A stretch of 64,000 bases of DNA, taken from assembly GCA_024760905.1 (NCBI GenBank), contig CM045732.1, positions 60,370,996 to 60,434,995 on the forward strand. The letters are read 5' to 3'. Within the stretch, counting starts at the first letter, position 1, and every line of letters begins with the position of its first letter. The stretch is from Plotosus lineatus (Eukaryota > Chordata > Actinopteri > Siluriformes > Plotosidae). The position numbers and the translations under genes were made by a program. Under the pieces are notes generated by a model. That model was not told the origin of the DNA. It made no database searches and saw only the letters and a program-made list of their open reading frames with translations. Shown here piece by piece: positions 47,836 through 59,998 of this stretch.

Positions 47836-48943
47836 GTTCTTCTTTCTTCTGCTTTTCCTTTCGGTTGTTCCCTTTCAGGGGTCGGCACAGCGAATCATCT
47901 ACCTCCATCTTCATGGACGTCATATTAACGATTCGCATGTTTGATTTGGCGTAGGTTTTTACGTCGGATGTCCTTCCTGACATAACCATTTTTCAAGGGG
48001 CGGAAACACGCTGACGGCTTTGCAGCTCCTCCTGACGAAAGTCAGCAATGGTTCATTTACATGAATCTCTCACCATAGACCAGTGCTTCTCAATTATTTT
48101 CTGTTACGCCCCCCCTAGCAAGAAGAAAACAATTCGCGCCCCCCCACCACCCACTTTCCGCCGCAACTATAAATTATAACTTTTTTCTATAATATAGTTA
48201 CAGGTATATCTCTTCATTATATCGTATCCTTGTTAACATAAATGAAACAAAAAGAAAGAGATATAGTTCAACTTACAAGAATAACTTTTTTAACATTTTT
48301 TATTAGTCTGTAAAAGAAAGTGCATCAATTTGCCTTAAATTTAAAAATAATAATATCCTTGTTACATTTTTGACAAACTTACCACACCATTTGCTGCTGA
48401 AAATAAAATCAATCAATAATTAATTCAAATTGACTTCAGAAACATTAACTCAGGAGCACAATATATAAACACTTTAACCTACAAAACAAGAACAAATAGA
48501 ACAATTTGTGCTGATTTTTTTTTTCTCAAAATGAGGAAGCCAAGATTAATGGCTACAATGAGCACGTTTTGCAGCGCACAGCTTCTCAAAGCGAGGTTTG
48601 AAGCATGACACTGCAACTCTCAGCTCCTGCTCAATGTGCAATGAGGGCGCCACTGCCAACTACTGGAGTGGATGTGCAATTACACTTTCTTGTAGTACGG
48701 CGGAAAAAAAGCATGTTCTCCTGGGTCACACGCGCCCCCCTCAGCATCCCATCGCGCCCCCCCAGGGGGGCGCGCCCCACTATTTGAGAAGCACTGCCAT
48801 AGACAGTGACAGACAGGACCGGCCTTTGATAACCCAGTTAGCTGCACTGGGGGGACAGTGACAACCCTGTGGAGAGTGGGACTCCAACCCCCGACCTTAG
48901 GATCAGCGATCCAGCACCTTTTACCACCAGACCATCATTGCCC
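47836..48943 (-). mobile_element. SINE-A (long tail) split by hAT-N
   Basis: Tail CCTTTCGGTTGTTCCC with CTACCTCCATCTTCATGG, as in the copy at 39573. Target duplication TTTAATAAAGCAAAGG (47820) / TTTAATAAGGCAAAGG (48944), 15 of 16. Confidence 0.9.
48081..48796. mobile_element. hAT-N element nested in SINE-A, opposite orientation
   Basis: Ends CAGTGCTTCTCAATTATTTT and CTATTTGAGAAGCACTG. The perfect 8-bp target duplication CCATAGAC is at 48073-48080 and 48797-48804. It is the longest of the four copies (716 bp, uninterrupted). Reading frames on it are short and unlike transposase. Confidence 0.93.
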
Positions 48944-48990
48944 TTTAATAAGGCAAAGGATTAGGATTAGAATATATAGATTTATGCTCT

Positions 48991-49357
48991 GGGGCAGTGG
49001 TGGTCTAGTGGTATAGGGCGCTGGCTCGCTGATCCAAAGGTTGGGGGTTCGAGTCCCACTCTCCACAAGGTTGTCACACACACACACACACACACCCCCC
49101 ACCCCCGTGCAGCTAACTGCGTTATCAAAGGTGGGCCATGTCTGTCACTGTCTATGGTGTGAGGCATGTAAAAGAACCATTGCTGACTTTCGACAAGAGT
49201 AGGCTGCAAAGCCGTCAGCGTATTTCCGCCCTGCGATGGCCTGGCGAGCTGTCTGGGGTGTACTCTGCCCTCGCCCGAAGTTGGCTGGGATGGGCACCAG
49301 CCTCCCCGCGATCCAAATTAGGATTAAGCGGTACAGAAAATGAACTGAACTGAGGAT
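48991..49357 (+). mobile_element. SINE-AB chimera, full length
   Basis: Best-preserved head: A box TGGTCTAGTGG (49001-49011), B box GGTTCGAGTCC (49046-49056). A (CA)n replaces part of the C run at 49076-49094. Junction at about 49223 (TATTTCCGCCCTGCGATGGC). TTATGCTCT at 48982 and 49358 is the target duplication. Confidence 0.92.
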
Positions 49358-49407
49358 TATGCTCTTTGTGTATGTATGCACGCGCACACTTGGGTGCATC
49401 ATCACGT

Positions 49408-49800
49408 TATTCATGCATCCATTTTGCCTGCGAGGGTCACCGGGAGGTTGGAGTCTATTTTTTCTGACACTGTGAATAGGCAGGGTACACCCTGGACAGC
49501 TCGCAAATCCATCTCAGGGCCAACATCTATCGATGTCTACATCCAGTCACAGAGAATGCATGTCGATCCCTGAAGCTTAAATTATGCTCATACAGGGATT
49601 GTCATATTTGGGGCAATTTGGAACAGCCAATTAACATACTGTGCATGTTTTTGGACTGTGGGAGGAAACCAGAGTACCCGGAGGAACCCCACGCAAGCAC
49701 AGGGATTACATGCAAACTCCACACGGAAACACCCTGGAATTGAACCCAGGTCTTCTTGCTGTGAGGTGGACGTGCTAACCACTACGCCACTGTGATGCCC
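49408..49800 (-). mobile_element. SINE-B, near full length
   Basis: From TTCATGCATCCATTTTGCC through GTGCATGTTTTTGGACTGTG and GAACCCCACGCAAGCAC to the head GAATTGAACCCAGGTC and CACTACGCCACTGTGATGC. A second fragment follows at 49800-49925 (ACACCTAGGTGCAATG, CAAACCCAGGACCTTC, CACCGTGTCGC). Confidence 0.85.
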
Positions 49801-50596
49801 CACAAGTATTCACACTCACACCTAGGTGCAATGTCTTTGGCCTAATGTGCATGTCTTTGGACTCAAACCCAGGACCTTCATGCTGTGAGGTTCATGTGCA
49901 AATGACTATCCCACCGTGTCGCATTATCCACTTTTCACGTCTTTCATTCTTTTCCCTTCAGGAAGAGAGAACATGCACTTGCACTTCTTTGTGCTGATGA
50001 CATAAGACCATCATATTTGTTTCCTTATTAAGCATAGTCAGTAATCCAGTGCAGACATCAGCTCACTTGTGGCAAGCCTTTAGATCATTGACAGATATTT
50101 ATTCTCTTTTTTCTCCCTACTTGCCAGAAGTTCTAGCGCTCTTAACTTTCCAGATGTGTCTCTGCTCCCTGCTCTTTGAAGTTTGGATTTGCAGAAGTGT
50201 CCATCCATTCTCTCATTTTCAGTTTGTTTGGGAAGAATGTTGAACATCTGGTTTGGGAATGCTGGAATGACATCACTGACTATTATGTTGTGAATGTCTT
50301 CAGTGATTAGCATTCAAAGTCGATGGGTTTATGAAAGATACATGACATTGCATATTTAAATAACAATAAGCTGTAAAATCAGGGGTTAAATTCTCAAGTG
50401 AGTGATGGTTAGTAGAAAATCTGAGCTCAGGTACTGTCATTTTGTGAAAATACACAAGTCACCCTCTGGTGAAATGCTGACATTTACAATGATCACGCAA
50501 TGCAGACGCAAAAACTAACAAACGTTTATAGGTAGGACCGAAATCAATTTATCAAAAGATTTTACTTTGACCTTTCACCACAAACTGAGTCACAGT

Positions 50597-50936
50597 GGGG
50601 CAGTGGTGGTCTAGTGGTATAGGGCGCTGAATCGCTGATCCAAAGGTTGGGGGTTTGAGTCCCACTCTCCACAAGGTTGTCACTGCCTGCCCCCCCCAGT
50701 GCAGCTAACTGGGTTATCAAAGGCGGGCCATGTCTCTCACTGTCTATGGTGAGAGGTTCATGTAAAAGAACCATTGCTGACTTTCGTAAAGAGTAGCTGC
50801 AAAGTCGTCAGCGTGTTTCTGTCCCTTGCTAAAAGGGTTGTGACAGGAAGGGCATCCGACATAAAACCCTCTGCCAAATCAGATGATTCGCTGTGGCTAC
50901 TCCCGAGTAAAAGGGAAAAAGCCGAAAGGAAGACAG
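50597..50936 (+). mobile_element. SINE-A, full length
   Basis: Head GGGGCAGTGGTGGTCTAGTG, B box GGTTTGAGTCC, tail GATTCGCTGTGGCTACTCCC and AAAGCCGAAAGGAAGACAG; CAAATCAGATGATTCG lacks the ACATGCGAATC repeat of other copies. Confidence 0.9.
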
Positions 50937-51022
50937 ACAGACCAAAAAACGAGTTATAAATGGATTTTTTTTCATTAAACTGAAATTTCTTGAAGGGTTT
51001 TGTGAGTAAATACATTAATCTT

Positions 51023-51026
<4 letters not shown>

Positions 51027-51067
<41 letters not shown>
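51027..51067. repeat. (TA)n microsatellite
   Basis: About 20 TA units. Confidence 0.95.
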
Positions 51068-51070
<3 letters not shown>

Positions 51071-51142
51071 GAAATTTTATCAGATTAAAATAAATACGTA
51101 CGGTCATTTTAAAGTTGTGAGTGGCTTTTGTTTCTATATGTA

Positions 51143-51611
51143 CAGGGATTCCTTACTTTCCGCAGTTAATTGGAACCGAGATCCCCACGACTGCCGAATT
51201 CCGCAAAGTAGGATCAACCCCCCCCATGACTGACGTATACGCACATGTATATGTGTATATAATATCAATAAATACATATTCAACGCTATAAATGCTTATA
51301 ATAACAATTAAACATTCAAAAATAATGCTTAAGTTGTAAATAAATTATAAATATACACACATATAGATGCGCGCGAGCACACAGATGCGCACCTCACATA
51401 AAATTGTAAGTAGTTTTGATGGGAGGTTTTGGTTTTTTTTTTTGTTTGTTTGGATGTTTGTATAATTGGCCTTGTTTTATGGCATTTTCTCTAACTTTTC
51501 CCCATATTCTTCCATTAATTCAATAAATATATATATACATAAAAACAAAAAAACAAAACGTGATACACTGAAGCCGCATGAATTGAAGCGCGAAGTAGTG
51601 AGGGATCCCTG
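51143..51611. mobile_element. MITE-1 copy, uninterrupted
   Basis: Ends CAGGGATTCCTTACTTTCC and GAAGTAGTGAGGGATCCCTG, with TA on both sides. A good reference copy: 469 bp, both ends present. Confidence 0.88.
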
Positions 51612-51766
51612 TACATCATTGCCAGTGTCAGTTTGCTGCATTAGAGGTGCACATTCACTTACCAGGTATATTAATAAAACAAGAAATACAGTTTTATCTC
51701 TTGGAAATAAAATGGAATTTTCCACAATGTCTTTTTGAAACCATTTGTTTACTCATGTCCGTGATA

Positions 51767-52176
51767 CCCCCATATCACTGAAACACGGCAGATTTACGAA
51801 AGCAAAAATGTTGTCATCCGCAAACGTTCCGCAATTATTCCCTCAATTCTGTGTCATTCCGTGTGATTCCGTAGTTATTCCTCAAGTCTTCCTCCACTTC
51901 CGTATGCTTCCGGCAGGCCAAAATATTTCACGAACGTGCTTTTGAACATGTTCAAAAGCACGTTCATGGAAAAAAAAATCTGTAAGTGTTCCGTGGGGTC
52001 AGTTTGGCGTACTTTGCCGTACCTGTTCCGCACATGCTGTGAACGTCCCGAGAGTGTAAGAATTTCCACTTTTCCGTAGGATTTTCACCCATTTTCAGTG
52101 TAAAAATGCCAAAGCTCTCCTGTAGACTGCGTTCCGCTACACGATCCGTGCATGCCGTAGTCCAGTGAAATGGGGG
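51767..52176. mobile_element. TIR element with ends CCCCCATTTCACTG and an internal palindrome
   Basis: Left end CCCCCATATCACTGAAACAC and right end GCCGTAGTCCAGTGAAATGGGGG are inverted, TA on both sides. 51932-51965 is a perfect 34-bp palindrome centred on ACATGT. The right 115 bases (about 52060-52171) are repeated at 52185-52298, beyond the TA. No coding frame. Confidence 0.7.
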
Positions 52177-52184
52177 TATAAAGA

Positions 52185-52298
52185 ATTTCCATTTTTCCGT
52201 CGGATTTTTCACCCGTTTTCTGTGTAAAAATGCCGAAGCTCTTCCGTAGACTGCGTTCTGCGCCTTTCCGCTACGATCCTTGCATGCCGTAGTCCAGT
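52185..52298. repeat. Partial second copy of the right half of the TIR element
   Basis: GAATTTCCATTTTTCCGTCGG to CATGCCGTAGTCCAGT, direct orientation, some 10% diverged, ends where the first copy's terminal repeat begins. Confidence 0.82.
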
Positions 52299-52349
52299 CA
52301 GTATGTCTCAGCCATGTCAGTAACCCCTGCACCAAGCACCTAAATATTG

Positions 52350-52500
52350 TTCATGAATTGGTTTTCTGAACTGCTTAATGATAAGTAAGGTCGCGGGAAG
52401 GCTGGTGCCCATCTCAGCCGACTCTGTGAGGGCAGAGAACACGCTGGACAGCTTGCCATACTATTGCTGGGCAGAAACACTCTGATAGTAACCCAATGAC
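52350..52500 (-). mobile_element. SINE-AB or SINE-B tail fragment, diverged
   Basis: GCTTAATGATAAGTAAGGTCG to CTGGACAGCTTGCC and GGGCAGAAACACTCTGATAG; the last part resembles the SINE-A body, so it is probably a decayed SINE-AB. Confidence 0.65.
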
Positions 52501-53278
52501 TCGTTACGAACGACAGCAGTTGTTCTTTAACGTGCCGCTCATGATTAAAATTGTTTTGCTGGACGCACGGCCTTGTTATTGCTATCATAAACAAAAACAG
52601 ACCCAAATCATGATGTAAAACAAGTGAATAAGACATACTACGCTTTTTACGTTGTGTGATTTTGCTGGAAAACTTTAGACTTAACCGAAATTAACTGATA
52701 ATGGACGGTAAAAGACATAAGGTATTCATAAGTGAATGGGCACCTTTCAGGCTCATTCTGTGTTAATGACTCACACGTGTGAATGTAGTATTCTTACTTT
52801 ATCATTTCATAGATGCTGTGCCAACATTCCTGGCAATTTATTATCTCTAAATAAGAGATATATTTAATTTGATAATTTGGTTAATATTGTAAATAGTGAA
52901 CAGACTGAGGTCTATTAAAGTGTCTTTGGTCCTGCAACTTCCTTGTAACAAAAATACTCCCTACTACAGCACTGCCAAGCCAGAATATTTTTTGCATGTG
53001 TCTTATTTGGACAATTTTATCTTTATTTATTTCTGTGACTAGAAGAGGAATTGTGGGGGTGAAGCTGAGGTTATGAAGTCCACGGTTTGTGAAGTAAATT
53101 TAATGACCATGATGACAGTCAAGAGAGCCCGTCATTCCCATCGTGCATGGGAGGCAATGTCCTTGACGGAAGTAGTGCATTATCATCTCAGATGTTGCAA
53201 ATTCCGGGCTGTAATGAACACCAGGCAGAAATATCAAGAGAGAGATAACGCGTAGGGAAAGTGTGAGAAGGAAAGAAG

Positions 53279-53318
<40 letters not shown>

Positions 53319-53774
53319 TCATGTTCATGTTTTGGACCTGAGCCTCCCCTTCTTCTTGGATTTGAGCATCAGCAACAGACCGAGGAACTTATCAATGCTC
53401 TTTATCTTCTCAGGTTCTGATGAGACTAAATGTACGCTCCTGTTTTGAATCTTAACATTCTTATCGCGGGATCACATTTTGGATATTGTTTAAAGGTTAG
53501 CTGTTTCTAAGAGTTTTAAAATAAGGTCGTTGAGTTTGAGTAAGGCAAGAATATATTGCAGCAGTGAGGTTTAAGTTTTGGAGAGTAAATAAAAGAGTAG
53601 ATGGAAAGAAAGAAATAGCATTCATACTCATAAGGATTGCATCACTGGGCATTGCTGTGAACCCAGATGATTTCAGGAAGCTATACTCTCTCTCTCTCTC
53701 TCTCTCACTCACTCATTTATTTGTTAAACCACACAGTCCTACTCACTGCAAAGGGATATGCGTATTCAGGTTGC

Positions 53775-54025
53775 AGAGAAACTGTGTCTATCTCAGTTGA
53801 TGCTGTGTGATGGCGGAGTATACCTTGAACAGCTGGTGAGCTGGAGACCATCGCAGCGCAACACAGACACTCAGCTATTCATTCATACTGACTCACATCT
53901 AAAGGGGCAATTTGAAACGGCCAGTTAGCTTGATGCGCATATTTTTGGACAGGAAGAACATGCAAACTCTACACAAAAACGGCCAAGCCCTGGACTCGAA
54001 CCCAAACTGTGCCATCGCGACCATA
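53775..54025 (-). mobile_element. SINE-B, diverged
   Basis: CTCAGTTGATGCTGTGTGATGG, TCTAAAGGGGCAATTTGAAACG, GACTCGAACCCAAACTGTGCC. Confidence 0.7.
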
Positions 54026-54243
54026 TGAATACACATCTGAAATGCTGTAATAACTGTGACGGCAGGGAGTTCCATGTTAAAGCTGCGCTCCGAGAGGGGT
54101 GTTTGTGTATGGGTAGCATATAGGCATAGTAGGAAACACTTCTGCCTCACAGCAATAACGTCATGGCCTTTATGCTGGTATGGGTTTCCTCTGAGTGCTT
54201 CAGTTTCCTACCACAATCCAAAGTCATGCACATTAGGCTAATT

Positions 54244-54835
54244 CAGTGCTTCTCAAATAGTGGAGTGCACCCCCCTTGGGGGGGGGGGGGCGCTGTGATG
54301 CCAAGGGGATCACATATGACCTTGGGGAATATGCTTTCTGGAATAGTGTATGAGAATTAAGTGTAATTGCACCTCCACTCCAGTAGTTGGCAATGGCGCT
54401 CTCATTGTCGCGCTATGGTGTAGCGGTTTTTTGCACGAGCAAACAATATGAAGTGCAGTAAACAAACTCTCAAGAAACAACACGGAACATTTTCTAACAG
54501 GAACGAAGAGAAAGATGGAGAGAGACGGAGATATTAAGACATAAATAAGTTGAATGAGTTTAAATAAGGTGCACACTGGTGCACTTTAAATATTTTCTAT
54601 TACAGATTAAAAACAATGTTAATGAAGTTTTTTTATTGTACGTTGAACTATATTTCTTTCTTTTTTGTTTTTAATGTTAATAAAGATACAGTGTTATGCA
54701 GAGATGTACTAATAACAATTTTTAGATTTGTATTACAGTACTATTTATAGTTGCTCGTGGGGCGGTGGGGGAGGCGTGAAATGTTTTTTTTTTCTTCCTG
54801 GAGGGGGCGCCACAGAAAATAATTGAGAAGCACTG
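54244..54835. mobile_element. hAT-N element nested in SINE-B
   Basis: Ends CAGTGCTTCTCAAATAGTGG and AATTGAGAAGCACTG; 8-bp target duplication GGCTAATT (54236) / GCCTAATT (54836), one mismatch. 592 bp, uninterrupted. Confidence 0.92.
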
Positions 54836-54844
54836 GCCTAATTG

Positions 54845-55190
54845 TTCAGTTCATTTTCTGTAACCGCTTCATCCTAATTAGGGTCACGGGGAGGCTGGTG
54901 CCCATCCCAGCCAACTCAGGGCGAGGGCAGAGTACACCCTGGACAGCTCGCCAGGCCATCGCAGGGCGGAAACACGCTGACGGCTTTTCAGCCTACTCTT
55001 GTCGAAAGTCAGCAATGGTTCTTTTACATGCCTCACACCATAGACAGTGAGCGACATGGCCGGCCTTTGATAACCCAGTTAGCTGCACTGGGGGGGACAG
55101 TGACAACCTTGTGGAGAGTGGGACTCGAACCCCCAACCTTTGGATCAGCGATCCGGCGCCTTATACCACTAGACCACCACTGTCCTCTGG
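54845..55190 (-). mobile_element. SINE-AB chimera nested in SINE-B beside hAT-N
   Basis: Tail CGCTTCATCCTAATTAGGG, junction near 54963, head GACTCGAACCCCCAACC. GCCTAATTG before and GGCTAATTG after are its target duplication and overlap that of hAT-N. Confidence 0.9.
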
Positions 55191-55866
55191 GCTAATTGGA
55201 TATTCTTAATTGATGTGACTGTGAGTGTGAATGGCTGTGGTTCTGTTGGCACTACAATGGTAGTGCAATTCAGGGTGTATCCCGCCTTTACCTGGAGTCA
55301 GCAGATATGTGCTCCAGCCTCTCTGTGACACTAATGAAGGCTAAATTCGTTGGGAAGATGAAATTAAATGTTTGTGTATGTGCCAGCATCCTAGCCAAGG
55401 TGGCACTGTTTTCCAGCCCAGATCACTGGTGCCGCAGTAGACATGAATGAGTTTCTCACACCTACTAGTACATGAAGCTGACCGAGACATTAAGGTCAAT
55501 GAAACTGGACACTAGCAGGTTGAAACATAAACTGTAAAAGAAAAGAGGTGGAAAAAAAAAAAATCTTCACAGCAGTTTGAAGTTGTCCTCAAAAGACTTC
55601 CATAAAAACTGTAAGCAAACTCCAATACCAGTCTTTTCATAAGCTTGTTTTAAATTCTTTGAAGTCGAATGATATCTGTGTTTTACGTGAGAGTGACTTT
55701 GTTTCCTGTGCTTTCGGTCATTAATAATACCTTTTCAACTGCATGGTGCCTCAATAATAAGTCACGGACTCATATGTTGTCATTTTATTTTCGATTTCTA
55801 AAGTATGTGATTCCCACTGCGTCGAAGTATTAGTGATGGATAAGGTTACAAAACATAATAAACATT

Positions 55867-56062
55867 CATTCATTCATCTTCTGAACCGCTTAACCCTAAT
55901 TAGGGGCACGGGGAGGCTGGCGCCCATCTCAGCCCATTCTGAGCAAGGGCAGAGTACACCCTGGACAGCTCGCCAGGTCGTTCCTGGACAGAAACACGCT
56001 GACGGCTATGTAGCCTACTGTTGACGAAAGTCAGTAATGGTTCTTTTACATCCACTCACCAT
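55867..56062 (-). mobile_element. SINE-AB, 5'-truncated
   Basis: (ATTC)n, CGCTTAACCCTAATTAGG, CTCGCCAGGTCGTTCCTGG, then SINE-A body ending at TTTTACATCCACTCACCATAG. Confidence 0.87.
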
Positions 56063-56761
56063 AGAAATAATATATAATGAGCTATAAATAGCTTAGACAA
56101 GTGATCAAGCATTCCTTGTGCTGACCCGGGATGGACACGGGTGTGCGTATGTCCACCACAGAAAACCTAATAAGGCTGCCACATCACTGCGGTAGTTGGT
56201 TGTTATGTATCAAGAAGAAGCCAGATCTGTTAGTTTCTGCATACTGAAAGCGGAAAGGTGATTTTTTTTATATGATATTATAATGTACAGTATTTTGATA
56301 TGACTGTATTATTAAAGTGTAAGTACTTTTATCCTCATCGAGTCATCCTAAACCACACACTTCTTCAGCACCATGCACATACTGCCTGAGTGCCGGTTAA
56401 AATTGTTTGGAGTTATGTAACTGTCCTTTGCACGGAACCATTCACTTCCAGTGGAAAAGCGGATGAAGCAATCAGCCTAATGTACCATTAATCAAGGACA
56501 AAGTCACACACTGAGACACGATCAAACATGACACAGTGGTTACTGACCGGGAATAAAACCAGCAACTTGGCCTCAAAATCAGAATGCAAAAATAAATAAA
56601 TGAACAAATAAATAAAATAAAGCTGATGCGGTCTTAGCATGTCTTTTCAAATCATCAGTTAAGTATAATATAACTAGAATAATACAGTTTAATATAGTAA
56701 AATCAAGAATGATTGACAGAAGTGGCATGGCATATTTTGCCATATGTCACTGTCAGTTGGA

Positions 56762-56763
<2 letters not shown>

Positions 56764-56804
<41 letters not shown>
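56764..56804. repeat. (TTA)n microsatellite
   Basis: About 13 units. Confidence 0.95.
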
Positions 56805-56805
<1 letters not shown>

Positions 56806-57118
56806 ACTATGAAATCAGAGCTATTAAGGGGATTTTCTTTTATTGTGGCTCTTCAGAATTAGCCGTTTAGTCTGTTTTCCATTTGCAAGGGACTGTGACA
56901 GCAGCGTTAAAGACATAATAAATCACACGTAGTGTTGAAATATGTTCCTAATGAGATCATAATAGTTGCATGTGCCCTGTTACTTTTTATCTTTTGTCTT
57001 TAAAATAAGCTAATTGAATGTGTAGCCTTTGAGGTCCTGGATTAATTAAAATAAATGAGGGTTCATGCTAGCAGTGCTAAATGTTTCATGCTTGTAATAG
57101 AGAAAACAAGTACCGTAT

Positions 57119-57405
57119 TTGCTGAATTGCTTAACCTTACCAGGGTCACAGGGACATTGGTGTCTATCTCAGCCAACACTTTATGAAGGTGGGGTCTGTC
57201 CAGAACAGCTCACGATATCATTGAACGGTAATACACGCAATGATTCACACCCCTCACCTAGAGGCAATTTGGGAAAACAAGTTAGCCTAATGTTCATGTC
57301 TTTGGACTTTGGGAGGAACCTAGAGAACCCAGAGGAAACCCATGTCAAAACTTGCAAACTCCATATAGAAACACCAGAGCGGGGGAACCCAATACTTTTC
57401 TCTGA
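57119..57405 (-). mobile_element. SINE-B, head lost
   Basis: GCTGAATTGCTTAACCTTACC, CCTAGAGGCAATTTGGG, GTTCATGTCTTTGGACTTTG and CACCAGAGCGGGGGAACCC; cut by the MITE-2 insertion just after. Confidence 0.75.
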
Positions 57406-57419
57406 ACAAGAACCCAATA

Positions 57420-57700
57420 CAGTGATACCTCACCTTACAAAATTAATCCATTCCAGAGCATTTTCTTAACCTGGATTTTTCGTAAATTGAACCGCATTTT
57501 ACATGTAAAACTTGTGATTTGTTTCAAGGCCCACAATACTACCCCCTAAACCCTTTTAAAATTATAAAAGCATACCTTTTAAGACCTCCTTCTGCTTCAA
57601 TATCGTACCGATGATAGACGGGTTTGCCCATATTCCTTTGCGATATCACTCAACCGCATGCTACCAGCCTGCTTCTTCTTTTCACTCGCACTGGAAATCA

Positions 57701-57742
<42 letters not shown>

Positions 57743-58129
57743 CACACGTGTGTTGACCATGTCTTCTTAGCAAAGTTATAATCTTACAAATGTTTATGGA
57801 AGGATAAAAGCCAGTAACTCTGTCCTTTACACAAAAAGCATTATTGGAGATGCAGCTCCATAATAGCCAATGGGAGGGAGCTGCATCATCCCTCCCAGCC
57901 AATGGGAGGCCAGCGGGGCGGGATGTTGAGAGATAGGCAATGGGAGGCCAGCGGGGCAGGATGTTGGGACATGTAGTCAGTAGGAGAGCAAGTCATGCAT
58001 TGTTAGAATGTTTGCATGGCACGTTTCGTAAGAACTTCTTTCATATACAGAGCCAAAAAATTTCGGAAAATGTTTTTCGGAAACTGGATTTTTCGTATTC
58101 TGGGACTATCGTAAGGTGAGGTACCTCTG
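57420..58129. mobile_element. MITE-2 copy with CAGTGATACCTCACCTTAC termini
   Basis: Right end GTAAGGTGAGGTACCTCTG; TA on both sides. Interior parallels the copy at 19210 (TTTTAAGACCTCCTTCTGC, GCCAATGGGAGG, GGCGGGATGTTG) with one repeat unit fewer and a (GT)n at 57708-57738. Confidence 0.85.
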
Positions 58130-58777
58130 TACCTTGCTCTTAGGCGGACATGCTAACCGCTACCTTTTAATGCTGATAGTGGAAATATTTAGGATAGGGG
58201 CAATGATGGTATCATACCGACACTGGAGCACAAATCTTCATCACCAATGAGTTGAAATGCCGTTTGTTTGAGCACAGAGCTGAAGCGGTCTACTGCAGCT
58301 GCTAAAAAGCAAACTCATCAGATGTCTTTGACTTTGTTTTAACTTCATATTAATGTTCGTGAGACTTTCTTTTGATTCATTAGTGTGCAAACTTTAAAAG
58401 TGTTTCATTTCCTTAAGCGTATTCAGTTCATCTAAAGCTGTTTATGGCTTAAGGTTTCGTTTTATGGAAAAAAGCAAATGTTTCCTTTGAAAATGACTTC
58501 CTCTAATCATGCTTATTCAGTGAAAAACAGGGTGACTGCACAGGCTGTGAGATTAAATGGCCACGATTTTGTCATTTGCCTGATCAGGAAATGAAAACAA
58601 CTGATTAAAGAGCTTTGGGTTTCTTCTGATTTTGGCACATACAGTTCCGTGCAAAGCTTCTAAATATAAAAAAATCCACTAAAATGACCAAAAAAAAACA
58701 AAAAAAAAAAAACACTAAAATTAATATTTGGTCTCACCAATCTTTGTCTTTAGGCATTAAGTTGTCACCAGATATTA

Positions 58778-58779
<2 letters not shown>

Positions 58780-58848
<69 letters not shown>
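58780..58848. repeat. (TA)n microsatellite
   Basis: About 34 TA units. Confidence 0.95.
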
Positions 58849-58851
<3 letters not shown>

Positions 58852-59402
58852 ACATATGAAAAGTGGTCTATTTCATAAAGAGTAAGATAGAGCAGGGTGT
58901 GCTGTTATAGGGAAATAATCAATGACAGAGTGGTTTGGTGCAGCTCAGTGTCCTGCAGCTACGAAGTGAAGACTTAAGCAAAGATTGAGAAAGAAAGATG
59001 AAAGGTTTTCTGATATAAAGTGAGACAGGCGAAGATCAGACACAAAATAGTTTATGACAGATTATACACGGATCAGGAGCAGGCAGGCAGAAATACAAAC
59101 AGAGAGCAAACCAGGCTTGGCAGGTCCAGATCATGGGGACACAGTATTGAGCATCAATACTGTGTTCCCATAGCCAGTGCCAGTTCCTTCCAAACCTGCT
59201 TTCGTCTCTGTTTGTATTTGAACTGCTCACACATGTGCACTGGGTGTGCTGCAGACGTGTTGTAGTTCTGCTGTCCTGTAAACGCAAAAGTAGCTGCTGC
59301 ACGGTGCACCGAGGCAAACAGGAAGAAACCATGATGTCCATCATTAAAAGGAATTTGATTATTTTTCAATAAGGAATGAGAATGTTTTCTCCCACTCATC
59401 AT

Positions 59403-59606
59403 CCATTCATTCATTTTTTGAACCGTTTAATCCTAATTAGGGTCATGGTGAAGATGATCCCCATCTCAGCCAATGCTGGGAGAGGGCAGAGTACACCCTG
59501 CACATCTCGCCAGGACATTGCTGATTGGCCAGAAGCATGCTGACGGCTACGTAGCCTCCTCTCGATGAAAGTCAGCAGTGGTTCTTTTACAGCCTCGTAC
59601 CATAGA
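59403..59606 (-). mobile_element. SINE-AB, 5'-truncated
   Basis: (ATTC)n, CCGTTTAATCCTAATTAGG, CATCTCGCCAGGACATTGC, then SINE-A body to CCTCGTACCATAGACAGTG. Confidence 0.82.
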
Positions 59607-59761
59607 CAGTGAGACCTCGGTGTCATTTTTTTTCTCACGTATTTCTCAAGTTCGACTTCTGGTTTTTGTTCGGTTTCCGGGACGAAAAAAAAATCACGGA
59701 TTTTTTGTTCGGATTCCGATTTGTTTGAACTCTCGAGCGTTCGGATACCGAGGCTCCACTG
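59607..59761. mobile_element. Possible 155-bp MITE with CAGTG(A/G)AGCCTCGGT ends
   Basis: Ends CAGTGAGACCTCGGTGTC and GATACCGAGGCTCCACTG are inverted. The left end overlaps SINE-A sequence (ACAGTGAGA), so the border is uncertain and no TA target is clear on the right. Confidence 0.4.
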
Positions 59762-59998
59762 CATATAGGACAGCAGAATAGGAAATTGCAAAAATATATT
59801 ATGTATCAAATAATACAGCAAATCTATGTTTTGCAAACAATACATAGTCTTTAGTGTGTATAAACACTATATATTACTATACAATAAATAGATAACAACA
59901 GTGACAGAAAGACAAACATGAAGGTGCTACATAAAGCTGCGTCTAAGGATATTATTACCATATTTGTATCTTTTAAGTGCTCCAAATCTCTATCAATA

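Larger units (their letters stand above)
54121..55350 (+). mobile_element. SINE-B split twice (hAT-N and SINE-AB)
   Basis: Body at 54121-54243 (TTCTGCCTCACAGCAATAACG, AATCCAAAGTCATGCACATT) and remainder at 55191-55350 (GGCTAATTGGATATTC, ATCCCGCCTTTACCTGGAG, CACTAATGAAGGCTAAATTC). Confidence 0.85.

Noticed and set aside
49001..49056. Possible tRNA gene with good A and B boxes
   Set aside because: It is the head of a SINE-AB with a target duplication; the sequence does not close an acceptor stem. The same holds for the other SINE heads.
53073..53255. 60-codon frame in non-repeat DNA
   Set aside because: Short, no splice-site support and no similarity I recognise; expected by chance.
59020..59344. 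Overlapping frames of 81-102 codons on both strands
   Set aside because: A short inverted match around 59150-59170 (CAGTATTGAGCATCAATACTG) makes a hairpin, but no domain or gene signal was found.
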